From Candidatus Jorgensenbacteria bacterium (GTDB lineage Bacteria; Patescibacteriota; Minisyncoccia; UBA6257; GWB1-50-10), in the NCBI GenBank assembly GCA_030648515.1, contig JAUSHK010000003.1, positions 108,710-151,741 on the forward strand: a DNA stretch of 43,032 nucleotides, in the 5' to 3' direction. How positions within the stretch are numbered: the stretch's first letter is position 1; the number at the start of each line of letters is the position of its first letter. Below, one piece after another: positions 18,439-27,384 of the stretch. The notes beneath the pieces are model-generated. The model saw nothing but the letters and a program-made list of their open reading frames with translations. It was not told where the DNA came from and ran no database searches. Both the position numbers and the translations under genes were made by a program.

Positions 18439-19308
18439 TTACTTAACCTCATAAACCACTTCGCACGATTTTAATTCTGGAAAATTTACTAAGCATCTCG
18501 TTGAATTAAATGAAAGAATAACTTCCGGTATTTTTTCTCCGAGCAATTTAAAGGCTAACACCTGAGACGGATATGCTGAGATTCCCTTCTTCTTCTTTGC
18601 AAGGTCAATATCGCTAAGCTTTATAGGAATTTCAGTTATTGTAAGAGCAGGATATTTACTTTTAAGGAAACTAAGAGGAGTTTTTCCGCCGTCTTTTATA
18701 AATTTTTCAATGTACGGATAATCTTCGTAGAGGAAAAAATGAAAATTTCCGCGATTTATTAATGGAGCGGCTTTCATGGTAGCCTCATTTAATAAAATAT
18801 GGTCCGGATGTGCTTCACTTGTTCCAAACGCAGCCGGGCCGTACACAAATACGTTTTTCCCATTGTATTTAGACAACAAACTAAGAATGTCATTAGTTAT
18901 TTTAATTTTAAGCAGTTCGTCGTTGTTTGTTTTTCTATACTGTAAATCCTCATACATATAGCTTGTGCCGCTAACGTCGAAAATTTTCAGCGCTCGGCTA
19001 TTTTCTGCCGTGCGTGAGAAAGCGGCCTCGTGGCTATCCGAGAATCCGGATAATTTGTCCCAGTCGGTACGTACTGCGTTTACCGATTCGCCTCCGAAAA
19101 AAGTTGCCACAATAACACTGCCGGGTTCTTTCTGTGAAATAAAACCCCCAAGCGAAAAAACAGCATCATCGTAATGCGGGGAAAGTATGATATAAATCTC
19201 ACCATCCGGGATTTTACCAGGCAAAACAAAGAAACCGACAAAAACTACAAAAGCAATTGATGCAAATGTGACTATTTGTTTCACGGAAAACACGTCCCTA
19301 TTATTCAT
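18439..19308 (-). CDS. Membrane-anchored PIG-L/LmbE-family deacetylase
   Basis: N-terminal TM; IILSPHYDDAVFSLGG and SEAHPDHILLNEA metal-binding motifs. Confidence 0.8.
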   Translation of the reverse strand: MNNRDVFSVKQIVTFASIAFVVFVGFFVLPGKIPDGEIYIILSPHYDDAVFSLGGFISQKEPGSVIVATFFGGESVNAVRTDWDKLSGFSDSHEAAFSRTAENSRALKIFDVSGTSYMYEDLQYRKTNNDELLKIKITNDILSLLSKYNGKNVFVYGPAAFGTSEAHPDHILLNEATMKAAPLINRGNFHFFLYEDYPYIEKFIKDGGKTPLSFLKSKYPALTITEIPIKLSDIDLAKKKKGISAYPSQVLAFKLLGEKIPEVILSFNSTRCLVNFPELKSCEVVYEVK

Positions 19309-19984
19309 TCACCTGCGTTGTAGTCGCGGTTGTCTTATCGAACCCTTTAATTTTAAGCAGTTCTTTTTCTATAGTTTCCTTGTCCTGAAATCCGTAAAAC
19401 ACTTTTTGATCGATTGTTATAACCGGAAGGACATCTTTTACGCTATATAGCGCGCGCAATGTTTTTATAGCGGAGAGATCGAGATTGGCGTCAAAAGCAT
19501 ATACGCGGAGTTTTGGATATTTCTCACGAAGATACGTCAGAATATATCCTATTTTAGTACAATCCTCACAATCACCGCGGTTTGAATAGAAATAGAGCAT
19601 TGTAACCGATTTTATACCGCACTGAGAATTAACCTTTTTCATAAGAAGATAGTCCTTGATTTGCAGAAGCGAATAATAGCGCTTGAGGCGCACCACTTCA
19701 GGATTATCAACGCCAAGGCTGTTTTCCATATAGGAGAGCCGCTCGGCGAGAGAGTTTATTTCTTGTGAAAGGACTGACCCGGCTAAATTTACACACGATG
19801 ACTCGGAAAGAAGCGCGTACTGCGTTTCAGATGAAAGAATATCAATGGAAATCTTGTCTTCAATGGCTTGTATTTCCGCAATACGTCGGTTACTTAGAAG
19901 GTTGCTGATGTAGAGCGCGGTGCCGAAAATCGCGGCCGTTATAACAAAAACAAGTGCGTATTTTTTAAAATCTAATGCGCGCAT
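19301..19984 (-). CDS. Membrane-anchored thioredoxin-fold-like protein
   Basis: N-terminal TM; MLYFYSNRGDCEDCTKIGYILTYLREKYPKLRVYAFDANLD...VLPVITIDQKVFYGF: CxxC with a later cis-Pro-like LPV. Confidence 0.6.
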   Translation of the reverse strand: MRALDFKKYALVFVITAAIFGTALYISNLLSNRRIAEIQAIEDKISIDILSSETQYALLSESSCVNLAGSVLSQEINSLAERLSYMENSLGVDNPEVVRLKRYYSLLQIKDYLLMKKVNSQCGIKSVTMLYFYSNRGDCEDCTKIGYILTYLREKYPKLRVYAFDANLDLSAIKTLRALYSVKDVLPVITIDQKVFYGFQDKETIEKELLKIKGFDKTTATTTQVNE

Positions 19985-19995
19985 ACTATTTTAAT

Positions 19996-21225
19996 TTATC
20001 TCCACGGCGTTTCATGGGAGAGAACGGCGTCGTACGCTGCCTTCGTAATCCATAGCGGAGCAAGAATGGCGTAGAGCGCTACAAAATAAAACATATCGCG
20101 GGAAATTCGCGGCCCGCCCTCTGAAGAAAGCCACTTTCCCAAAAGGATGAGCGCGAACACAAACATAACGGACGTAATTCCTAAAATTGTCGCGAAGCCC
20201 GTGTTTAAGAAAAACCAATCAGGGAAGCCCGGCGCGCCGAAGTGAATGCCAACTGTTAAAATTTTTACGATGGCATTATAGGAAGCGGAAAAAGTCTGGA
20301 GTAAAAATCGGATTACGAAATAAACGACGGAGGTAAGGGAAAGAATTGCGATGGGAAGCACGAACGAGCTCAAGTTCCCGTACTTCCGGTTGAAGAAAAG
20401 TGCGCGATGGTCAAACGCGTTTTTAAAAAACCCATAACTCCACCGGATGCGTTGCTTAAGAAGCGCGCGAACAGTCCGGGGCGTGGCGGTGTAAACGTAC
20501 GCGTCATGGGCGTTCTCAATTATGAGCCCGTGCGTCTGCATGCGGAGCCCAAACTCGAGGTCTTCGGTGTTATACGCCTTGCGGTACAATCCTAATTTAT
20601 CAAAAACGCTTTTGCGGAATATGGAAAACGGTCCAGGGGTAATGTAGAGGCTTCCCAAGAAAGACAGAACTTTTCGGTTGAAGATTGCCATGGTGTACTC
20701 GGCTTTTTGCATGAGCTGAATGATAGTTTTCGGCTCGTGAACTTTCATCGCGGGAGTTACCGCCATAACCTCGGCATTTTCAAAACGCAGCACGATTCTG
20801 CGGAGCGCGTTCGGGTCCACAAACGAGTCTGCGTCAAGACAACCTACAAGATCCGATGTTGTGTTCATAAGCCCTAAATTAAACGCGGTGTGTTTCCCGC
20901 CATTTTCCTTTCTGAAAATTTTTACGTTTTGATTGTTTTGAAACTTCTGCGCGACAGCGACCGTTGCGTCAGTGCTTCCGTCGTCAACGATAAAAATAGA
21001 GAGCTTGTCTTTGGGATAGTTGAGTTCTAGCAGAGACATAATCGTACCGCCGATGGTTTTCTCTTCATTGAAACAAGGGACAATAATAGTGACAGACGGA
21101 TACTCGCGCGGGTCCTGATTATCAACCAGCGTAATCGACGAGCGCAGTTCAAAAAAAGTAACAAGAAGAAAAACCTCCGTGTAGAGAGAGGTAAAGAGTA
21201 AAAAGTACGTGATAATGGAGTCCAT
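19996..21225 (-). CDS. Glycosyltransferase family 2, processive type, membrane-embedded
   Basis: SVTIIVPCFNEEKTIGGTIMSLLELNYP, IFIVDDGSTDAT, GCLDADSFVDP, EDLEFGLRMQ, LLKQRIRWSYGFF (QxxRW). Confidence 0.9.
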   Translation of the reverse strand: MDSIITYFLLFTSLYTEVFLLVTFFELRSSITLVDNQDPREYPSVTIIVPCFNEEKTIGGTIMSLLELNYPKDKLSIFIVDDGSTDATVAVAQKFQNNQNVKIFRKENGGKHTAFNLGLMNTTSDLVGCLDADSFVDPNALRRIVLRFENAEVMAVTPAMKVHEPKTIIQLMQKAEYTMAIFNRKVLSFLGSLYITPGPFSIFRKSVFDKLGLYRKAYNTEDLEFGLRMQTHGLIIENAHDAYVYTATPRTVRALLKQRIRWSYGFFKNAFDHRALFFNRKYGNLSSFVLPIAILSLTSVVYFVIRFLLQTFSASYNAIVKILTVGIHFGAPGFPDWFFLNTGFATILGITSVMFVFALILLGKWLSSEGGPRISRDMFYFVALYAILAPLWITKAAYDAVLSHETPWR

Positions 21226-21300
21226 ATATATAATAGGAGCGAATTATGCTGTAGCTGTGCAGCCCGATGGGGATTATACTGTAAGATATAACGATTTTCA

Positions 21301-21828
21301 ATGAGAGAATACGCGACAGAAGCAATAGTTCTTCGTACCGCGCCAATGGGAGAGTGGGACATAACTGCATCGCTTTTTACGGAACAGCTTGGGCGCATTG
21401 ACGCTCGGGCAATCGGCGGCAAAAGAATTCATTCTAAATTCGCCCAGCATTTAAATCCGCTGAACCGCGTGCTTGTGCGCCTCGTCCAAAAAAACGCGAC
21501 GACGCTCGCTGACGTTGTAACGGAGGCCCGTTTCAATGGAACGGCACGAGCAACGCAAAAAGCGCTCATGGCGCTTGCGCTTATCAACGCAATTATCTTG
21601 CCCGGGAACTCTGATACGCGCCTCTGGCGCTATGTAAAGGATGCGCTTAGTAGCGCCACGCTCGCGCCGCAGGAAATCCTAAAACTTTTGGGCCACGACC
21701 CGTCGCGTGCCAGCTGTGTGAGATGCCGCGGCCGTGATGTGAGGTCGTTTTTACCTGAAGACCAAGTATTTTTGTGCAACTCGTGCAATCTAAAATTTCC
21801 CGACAAGGGCATTCTCCTGATACAATAG
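21301..21828 (+). CDS. recO: DNA repair protein RecO (short form)
   Basis: TEAIVLRTAPMGEWDITASLFTEQLGRIDARAIGGKRIHSKF; C-terminal CVRC...CNSC zinc motif. Confidence 0.8.
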   Translation: MREYATEAIVLRTAPMGEWDITASLFTEQLGRIDARAIGGKRIHSKFAQHLNPLNRVLVRLVQKNATTLADVVTEARFNGTARATQKALMALALINAIILPGNSDTRLWRYVKDALSSATLAPQEILKLLGHDPSRASCVRCRGRDVRSFLPEDQVFLCNSCNLKFPDKGILLIQ

Positions 21829-21835
21829 AGAAGAC

Positions 21836-23761
21836 ATGGCACTTGAAGATCTTGAGCGAAAACTATACGGTCCGCAAACGGGAAAAGAAGACTTGCCTGT
21901 CCGCAGCCGCGCGGAAGAAAATGTAGTTTCTGAAACTGACGCCGAAGCTGAGACGTCGGAAGATATTGAGCCGCCGCGCAACTGGAACGCGACTGAAGAG
22001 GTTGAAGACGCTGATGAACGCGCTAAAAAACATTCGCACGCGATGCGGAATATTTTTATTGTCGGAGTCGCAGTTCTAGGAATCGCGGCGTTCGTGGGCG
22101 GCGTGCTGTTTCTCTCGCGCCTCTCAGTGAATAAAGATGTCGCGATTGAAATTTACGCGCCGGCGGATGTAAGCCGCGGCGTGCCGTTTGAAATTTCCAT
22201 AAGTGTTGTGAACCAGCTTGATTCCTCGCTCATGAACGCTGTTCTTGAGTTGCGCCTTCCGCAGGGGCTTCTCCTGCTTACCGATAGTGGTAGCGCGAAA
22301 CGGGTAATCACAAGTGAGGACGTCGGGATAGTGAAGGGCGGGGACTTAGTGAAGCGTACGTATAAGCTTGTCCCGATTGCCTCAGAAAATACAATTCAGA
22401 AAATTACTGTTGCGCTAATCTACACGGGAAACGGAAAGGGAAGGTTTGAATCGGACGGAGTAAAAGAAGTGAACATTACAAAATCCGCGCTCACGCTTGA
22501 TATAAAAAAGCCGGACTACGTGTTTCAGAATTCTGCAGCGGAGTTCACTATTATTTATAAAAATACCTCGGAAGCCGATTTGCCGGATTTGGCGCTTACG
22601 GTCCAATACCCGCCGTCGTTTAAATTCATTTCAGCGAGCACAAATCCGGATTCGTTTAATAATCACTGGATACTCGGAACACTCAAGGCGGGGAAAGACG
22701 GAAAGCTCGTCATACGCGGCACGTTTGGCGGCACGCAAAACTCCCAACTTATATTTCCAGTCGTGGTTTCAGGCGTGTTTTCTGGAAACGAATATAAATT
22801 AGTGGAGCAAAGCGTCAGCATCGCGCCGGCGCCCGCGCCGGTTGCGCTGAATATTTTTGCAAACGGAAACACCAATTATGTCGCGAAGCTCGGCGACTTT
22901 ATTCAGTACTCAATCCATTATGAAAATCTGAGCGGTGTCGCTTTGGCGGATGCGGTTATTAAGGCAACCATTGCCGGAAATTTGGCCGATATGGCGACAA
23001 TCAATACGAGTGGAAATGTAAACACGTCCGCCGGCACGGTATTATGGAACGCTTCAAACATGCCAGGGCTAAAACTTATTGACCCCGGCGCATCGGGGGA
23101 TGTAACGTTTAGTGTTCGTCTCAAGTCCAATTTCCCAAGTGGCAGTATGGCAGGCAAAAACTACGCGGTCCGTATTGACTCTCTGTTTGACTCTCCGTCG
23201 GTTCCGTATTATCTCCAAACATCAAGAACAACGGCGGCGGCGAGCCTTGAAACGCGCGTCGGCGGCGGCATCCTAATAGACGCGCAAGTGCTTCATTATG
23301 ACGTTCTCTCCGGCATTCCGAATAACGGAGCATTTCCGCCAAAAGTTGGAATGCCGACGCAATACACGGCGCATTGGATTTTGCGAAATTTCTCAACTGA
23401 TATTAAAAACGTTAACGTTACAGCGACGCTCGCGTCTGGTGTGACGTGGACAGGCGTGACGAAAAGCGAGCCGGGCTCGTCGATCTCGTATAATGAGCGG
23501 ACGCAGGAAGTGACGTGGACGCTTGCGCGGATACCGGCAATGCGCGGCGTAACAAGCGAGCCGGTTGAAGCGATTTTCCAAATTGAAGCTACACCGGACG
23601 CGACAAATGTCGGGCGATTTGAGACGCTCGTGAATCGGACGGCCGTGGCGGCGACCGATGAATTTACCGGTGCCGCCATCACGGCGTCAGATGTGTCGCT
23701 CACGACGGAGCTTATTGATGACAAAACAGTTGGCAGAAACGCCGGAATCGTGATACCGTAG
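21836..23761 (+). CDS. Single-pass membrane protein with repeated Ig/DUF11-like extracellular domains
   Basis: TM at IFIVGVAVLGIAAFVGGVLFL; repeated FIQYSIHYENLSGVALADAVIKATI / EFTIIYKNTSEADLPDLALTVQYP patterns. Confidence 0.65.
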   Translation: MALEDLERKLYGPQTGKEDLPVRSRAEENVVSETDAEAETSEDIEPPRNWNATEEVEDADERAKKHSHAMRNIFIVGVAVLGIAAFVGGVLFLSRLSVNKDVAIEIYAPADVSRGVPFEISISVVNQLDSSLMNAVLELRLPQGLLLLTDSGSAKRVITSEDVGIVKGGDLVKRTYKLVPIASENTIQKITVALIYTGNGKGRFESDGVKEVNITKSALTLDIKKPDYVFQNSAAEFTIIYKNTSEADLPDLALTVQYPPSFKFISASTNPDSFNNHWILGTLKAGKDGKLVIRGTFGGTQNSQLIFPVVVSGVFSGNEYKLVEQSVSIAPAPAPVALNIFANGNTNYVAKLGDFIQYSIHYENLSGVALADAVIKATIAGNLADMATINTSGNVNTSAGTVLWNASNMPGLKLIDPGASGDVTFSVRLKSNFPSGSMAGKNYAVRIDSLFDSPSVPYYLQTSRTTAAASLETRVGGGILIDAQVLHYDVLSGIPNNGAFPPKVGMPTQYTAHWILRNFSTDIKNVNVTATLASGVTWTGVTKSEPGSSISYNERTQEVTWTLARIPAMRGVTSEPVEAIFQIEATPDATNVGRFETLVNRTAVAATDEFTGAAITASDVSLTTELIDDKTVGRNAGIVIP

Positions 23762-23769
23762 AAAAATCA

Positions 23770-25101
23770 ATGGATACATTTGAAAAAATCGGCAGCTTGG
23801 CAAAACGGCGGGGATTTATTTATCCCGGTTCTGAAATTTATGGCGGGCTCTCCGGCACGTGGGATTACGGGCCGCTCGGCGTTGAACTGAAGCGCAACAT
23901 CAAAGAAGAATTCTGGAAAACGATGGTGCGGAATCGCGATGACGTGGTGGGGCTCGATGCAGCGATTTTTATGAACCCGAAAGTATGGGAGGCGTCCGGA
24001 CACTTGGAGGCGTTTTCAGATCCGCTCGTTGAATGCAAAAAATGCCACCACAGGTTTCGTGAAGATAATCTTGGAGAGAAAAAAGAATGCCCCGATTGCG
24101 GAGGAAAAGAATTTACAGAACCGAAGCAGTTTAACCTGATGGTTGAGGCGTCGCTCGGTGTTATTGAAGGCGAGAAGCAGAAAGTATATCTCCGCGGAGA
24201 AATCACGCAGGGCGTACACGTAAACTTTAAACAGGTGTTGGATTCAACGCGCATTAAAATTCCGTTCGGCATAGCGCAAATCGGAAAAGCATTTCGAAAT
24301 GAAATCACGCCGGGCGATTTAACATTCCGCTCGCGCGAGTTTGAGCAGATGGAATTGCAGTTCTATGTAAAGCCCGAAGAAAAAGAAGGAAAAAAATGGT
24401 TTGAATACTGGAAAAATGAAAGGATGGAGTGGTACTTAGGCCTCGGAATGAAAAAGAGCAATCTCAAGTTTCGCGAGCACGAGCCCGAGAAGCGCGCGCA
24501 CTATGCGAAAGCGGCGTTTGATATTGAATATAAGGTGAGTGATGGTTCGGCGGGGCTCACCCCAAGTTCTTGGAAAGAGATGGAAGGAATCCATCACCGC
24601 GGGGATTGGGATGTCGGAAGGCATTCAAAGTTTTCAGGGAAAGACCTGAGCTATTTTGACGAAGAATCAAAGGAGCGGTTTATCCCGTGGGTTATTGAAA
24701 CCTCGGGCGGAGTTGACCGCGCGGCGCTCTTCTTCCTTATGGATGCCTATCATGAGGAGAAGTTGGAAAAAGAAACGCGGATAGTTTTGAAACTGCATCC
24801 GAAACTTGCGCCGTACAAAGTTGCGGTGTTTCCGCTCCTCGCGAATAAAGAGAACTTAGTCAAGAAAGCAAAAGAAATTCATGGCGAACTTAAAAAGAAA
24901 TGGATGGTTGCGTGGGACGAGCGGGGGAATATCGGCAAGCGCTACCGCGCGCAGGACGAAGCCGGAACTCCATATTGCATCACAGTTGATTTTGATACAC
25001 TCGATAATAATTCTGTTACTGTCCGCGATAGGGACTCAATGAAACAGGAACGCGTTGCAGTAAAAGAACTCTCGGTGTACTTGGAAAAGAAACTGGCATA
25101 G
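23770..25101 (+). CDS. glyS: Glycyl-tRNA synthetase (alpha2 type)
   Basis: KRRGFIYPGSEIYGGLSGTWDYGPLGVELKRNIKEEFW, GKAFRNEITPGDLTFRSREFEQMELQFY. Confidence 0.95.
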   Translation: MDTFEKIGSLAKRRGFIYPGSEIYGGLSGTWDYGPLGVELKRNIKEEFWKTMVRNRDDVVGLDAAIFMNPKVWEASGHLEAFSDPLVECKKCHHRFREDNLGEKKECPDCGGKEFTEPKQFNLMVEASLGVIEGEKQKVYLRGEITQGVHVNFKQVLDSTRIKIPFGIAQIGKAFRNEITPGDLTFRSREFEQMELQFYVKPEEKEGKKWFEYWKNERMEWYLGLGMKKSNLKFREHEPEKRAHYAKAAFDIEYKVSDGSAGLTPSSWKEMEGIHHRGDWDVGRHSKFSGKDLSYFDEESKERFIPWVIETSGGVDRAALFFLMDAYHEEKLEKETRIVLKLHPKLAPYKVAVFPLLANKENLVKKAKEIHGELKKKWMVAWDERGNIGKRYRAQDEAGTPYCITVDFDTLDNNSVTVRDRDSMKQERVAVKELSVYLEKKLA

Positions 25102-25119
25102 TAGGCGACAAAATTAAGG

Positions 25120-25150
25120 CTCAAAACCCGCGTATAATGCGGGTTTTGAG
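25120..25150. terminator. Terminator downstream of glyS
   Basis: CTCAAAACCCGC-GTATAAT-GCGGGTTTTGAG. Confidence 0.75.
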
Positions 25151-25154
25151 TATA

Positions 25155-25184
25155 TTGACAAATATTACGATATAGTGCTATAAT
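25155..25184 (+). promoter_or_regulatory. Consensus sigma70-type promoter
   Basis: TTGACA (25155-25160), 18-nt spacer, TATAAT (25179-25184). Confidence 0.8.
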
Positions 25185-25210
25185 CACCCGTAGAAACTTA
25201 CAAATGTTAA

Positions 25211-25319
25211 GTGGTCATAGCCAAAAGTTCCTGGCCTAGCCCGAGATTTTTGGCTGTGACCATAATGGCCACAAGTTCCGCCTCGGATGAGAGGAAAATA
25301 AAAGTGCGCAATTGAGCGC
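25211..25319 (+). promoter_or_regulatory. Structured 5' leader with competing stems
   Basis: TGGTCATAGCCAAAA (25212-25226)/TTTTGGCTGTGACCA (25248-25262); alternative GTGGTCAT/ATGGCCAC; TGCGC-AATTGA-GCGCA just before AAGGAG. Confidence 0.55.
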
Positions 25320-25331
25320 AAGGAGACAATC

Positions 25332-25970
25332 ATGAGTAACGAATTTGCAATCGCTGAAGTCGAGACGGGCAAACTTAATGCCTTAGTTAAAAACGCTATG
25401 CGCCAAACGGGGGTAAATGATCCTAACGAAGCAGTTAGACTCATCAACTCCGGAGAGCGGATAATCACCCGTAGGTGGTGTGAATATGGCGGCATTATCT
25501 ATTTCAGAGTCGCCTCTAATGGCATGTCAGGCCCTCAATGGATCAAATATTTTTCGGAAAAGGGTTTCCGTTTCGGAAATTATACCGAAAGCGTGCTAAA
25601 TTCGGATGATTTCAAGTTAACAAATGGCGTAGTATATGAGATTGCTATCTTAAAAGGCGGGCTCTTCAAGAATAGGGACCGCACTACTTGGAATATCTAT
25701 GCTAAAGCCGATGGATACGGATATAGTAAGCCAAAAGCAGAAGTAGCTTGCCTCATCCGTAAGGAGTTCACAGACAAAGAGATAAGAGAAATGGGTTTAA
25801 CATGGATTTTGACCATGCATGAACCTATCGGGGACTCAAGCGGCGATCAAGGATTTCTGAATGTCGACAGCGGAGATGATGGCAATAAATTGAGTATGTG
25901 CTACGGCACTGAGAAATCCCGTTGGTGGGATCAGGGCTTTGGTTTTGCAGTCGTGGTTTCATCGAAATAA
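25332..25970 (+). CDS. Hypothetical protein (212 aa)
   Basis: Good RBS, upstream promoter and downstream terminator; no recognised named domain. Resembles a hypothetical family I recall from CPR genomes (unverified). Confidence 0.75.
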   Translation: MSNEFAIAEVETGKLNALVKNAMRQTGVNDPNEAVRLINSGERIITRRWCEYGGIIYFRVASNGMSGPQWIKYFSEKGFRFGNYTESVLNSDDFKLTNGVVYEIAILKGGLFKNRDRTTWNIYAKADGYGYSKPKAEVACLIRKEFTDKEIREMGLTWILTMHEPIGDSSGDQGFLNVDSGDDGNKLSMCYGTEKSRWWDQGFGFAVVVSSK

Positions 25971-25986
25971 ATATTATCATTTACCC

Positions 25987-26022
25987 CCCTCTTTCTCTTC
26001 GGAGAAAGAGGGATTTTTATTT
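25987..26022 (+). terminator. Rho-independent terminator
   Basis: CCCTCTTTCTC-TTCG-GAGAAAGAGGG-ATTTTTATTTT. Confidence 0.9.
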
Positions 26023-26067
26023 TCCAGTATTGCGGTTTGCCATTTTCTCGCCTATTATAATTTCAAT

Positions 26068-27345
26068 ATGGAGAAAAAAGAATTTGACCGGATAGTTTTG
26101 AAAAATGGCCTGCGGATACTGCTTGTTCCGCAAAAGTCAAGCTTAGCGACAACGGTCGCAGTTATTGTCGCCGCGGGGTCGGAGTATGAGACGAAAGAAC
26201 TGAATGGCGTCTCGCACTTTTTAGAGCACATGTGCTTCAAGGGCACAAAGAACCGTCCGCGCCCGATTAATATCGCGGGCGAGCTTGACGGGCTCGGTGC
26301 GGAATACAACGCGTTTACCGGCGAGGAGTACACAAGCTATTTTGCGAAAGCAGAGAATGAAAAAACGAGCAAAATTTTAGAAATTGTCTCTGACCTATAC
26401 CTCAATCCAGTATTTAATCACGAAGACATTGAAAAAGAGCGCGGCGTTATTATTGAGGAAATTAATATGTATGAGGACCTGCCGATGCGGAGAGTGCAGG
26501 AATTATTTGCAGAATTAGTATATGGCGACCAGCCGGCGGGGTGGGGCATTGCGGGGAAGAAAGAAGTAATCAGAAAAATTAATCAGGACGACTTTATTAA
26601 TTACCGCAAAAAGCATTATCTCCCGCAGTCAACGGTTGTGTTTGTTTCGGGCGGTTTCAAAAAACAGACCATTGTAAAAGAGATTGAAAAGCATTTTGCG
26701 GGAATTCACGTTGGGCTGAAAGATAAAAAACCGAAGACGGTTGAATCGCAGAAAGGGCCGCAGGAGAAAGTTTTTCACAAAGCATCCGACCAGACGCACA
26801 TGGTTATGGGATTTCGCGCGTTTGATATGCGTGATGAGCGGCGATTCGCGCTTCAAGTGCTCGCTGACATTTTGGGAGGCGGGATGAGCTCGCGCCTATT
26901 CCGCGCGGTACGCGAGGAACTTGGCGCCGCGTACTATGTCCGCGCATCGGCGGACTTGGCAGCCGACCACGGGTTAATCACCATGGCCGCCGGCGTTGAC
27001 CATACAAAGCTTGAGAAAGTCATTGGGGTCTCGCTCGCGGAATTCAAAAAGTTTAAGACCGAATTAGTTCCCGAAAAAGAGCTTGAGCGCGCGAAAGAGC
27101 ATATGCTTGGCGGTCTTTTCCTCTCGCTTGAAACATCAGACGAGCTCGGGTATTACTATGGCATGCAGGAAATCATGGAGCGGAAGCTAGTAACGCCCAA
27201 GGAGCTTGTGAAAAAAGTCCGCGCGGTTACAACAAAAGATATCCGCGATGTGGCCCGCGACCTTTTTAAAGATAACCGGCTCAATCTCGCGCTCATCGGC
27301 CCGTTCAAAGAAAAATCGTTTAAGAAACTGCTGTCCGTGGACTAG
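26068..27345 (+). CDS. M16 family zinc metallopeptidase (ORF opens at 25939)
   Basis: NGLRILLVPQKSSLATTVAVIVAAGSEYETKELNGVSHFLEHMCFKGT (HxxEH). Confidence 0.93.
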   Translation: MEKKEFDRIVLKNGLRILLVPQKSSLATTVAVIVAAGSEYETKELNGVSHFLEHMCFKGTKNRPRPINIAGELDGLGAEYNAFTGEEYTSYFAKAENEKTSKILEIVSDLYLNPVFNHEDIEKERGVIIEEINMYEDLPMRRVQELFAELVYGDQPAGWGIAGKKEVIRKINQDDFINYRKKHYLPQSTVVFVSGGFKKQTIVKEIEKHFAGIHVGLKDKKPKTVESQKGPQEKVFHKASDQTHMVMGFRAFDMRDERRFALQVLADILGGGMSSRLFRAVREELGAAYYVRASADLAADHGLITMAAGVDHTKLEKVIGVSLAEFKKFKTELVPEKELERAKEHMLGGLFLSLETSDELGYYYGMQEIMERKLVTPKELVKKVRAVTTKDIRDVARDLFKDNRLNLALIGPFKEKSFKKLLSVD

Positions 27346-27352
27346 AATTTTT

Positions 27353-27384
27353 TCTACTCACTACTCACTACAAACTACTCACTC
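27353..27384 (+). repeat. ACTACTCACTACAAACTACTCAC repeat upstream of metG
   Basis: TTCTACTCACTACTCACTACAAACTACTCACTC. Confidence 0.8.

Noticed and set aside
25939-26067. N-terminal extension of the M16 peptidase ORF
   Set aside because: It overlaps the upstream gene and its terminator; the ATG at 26068 begins the conserved protein.
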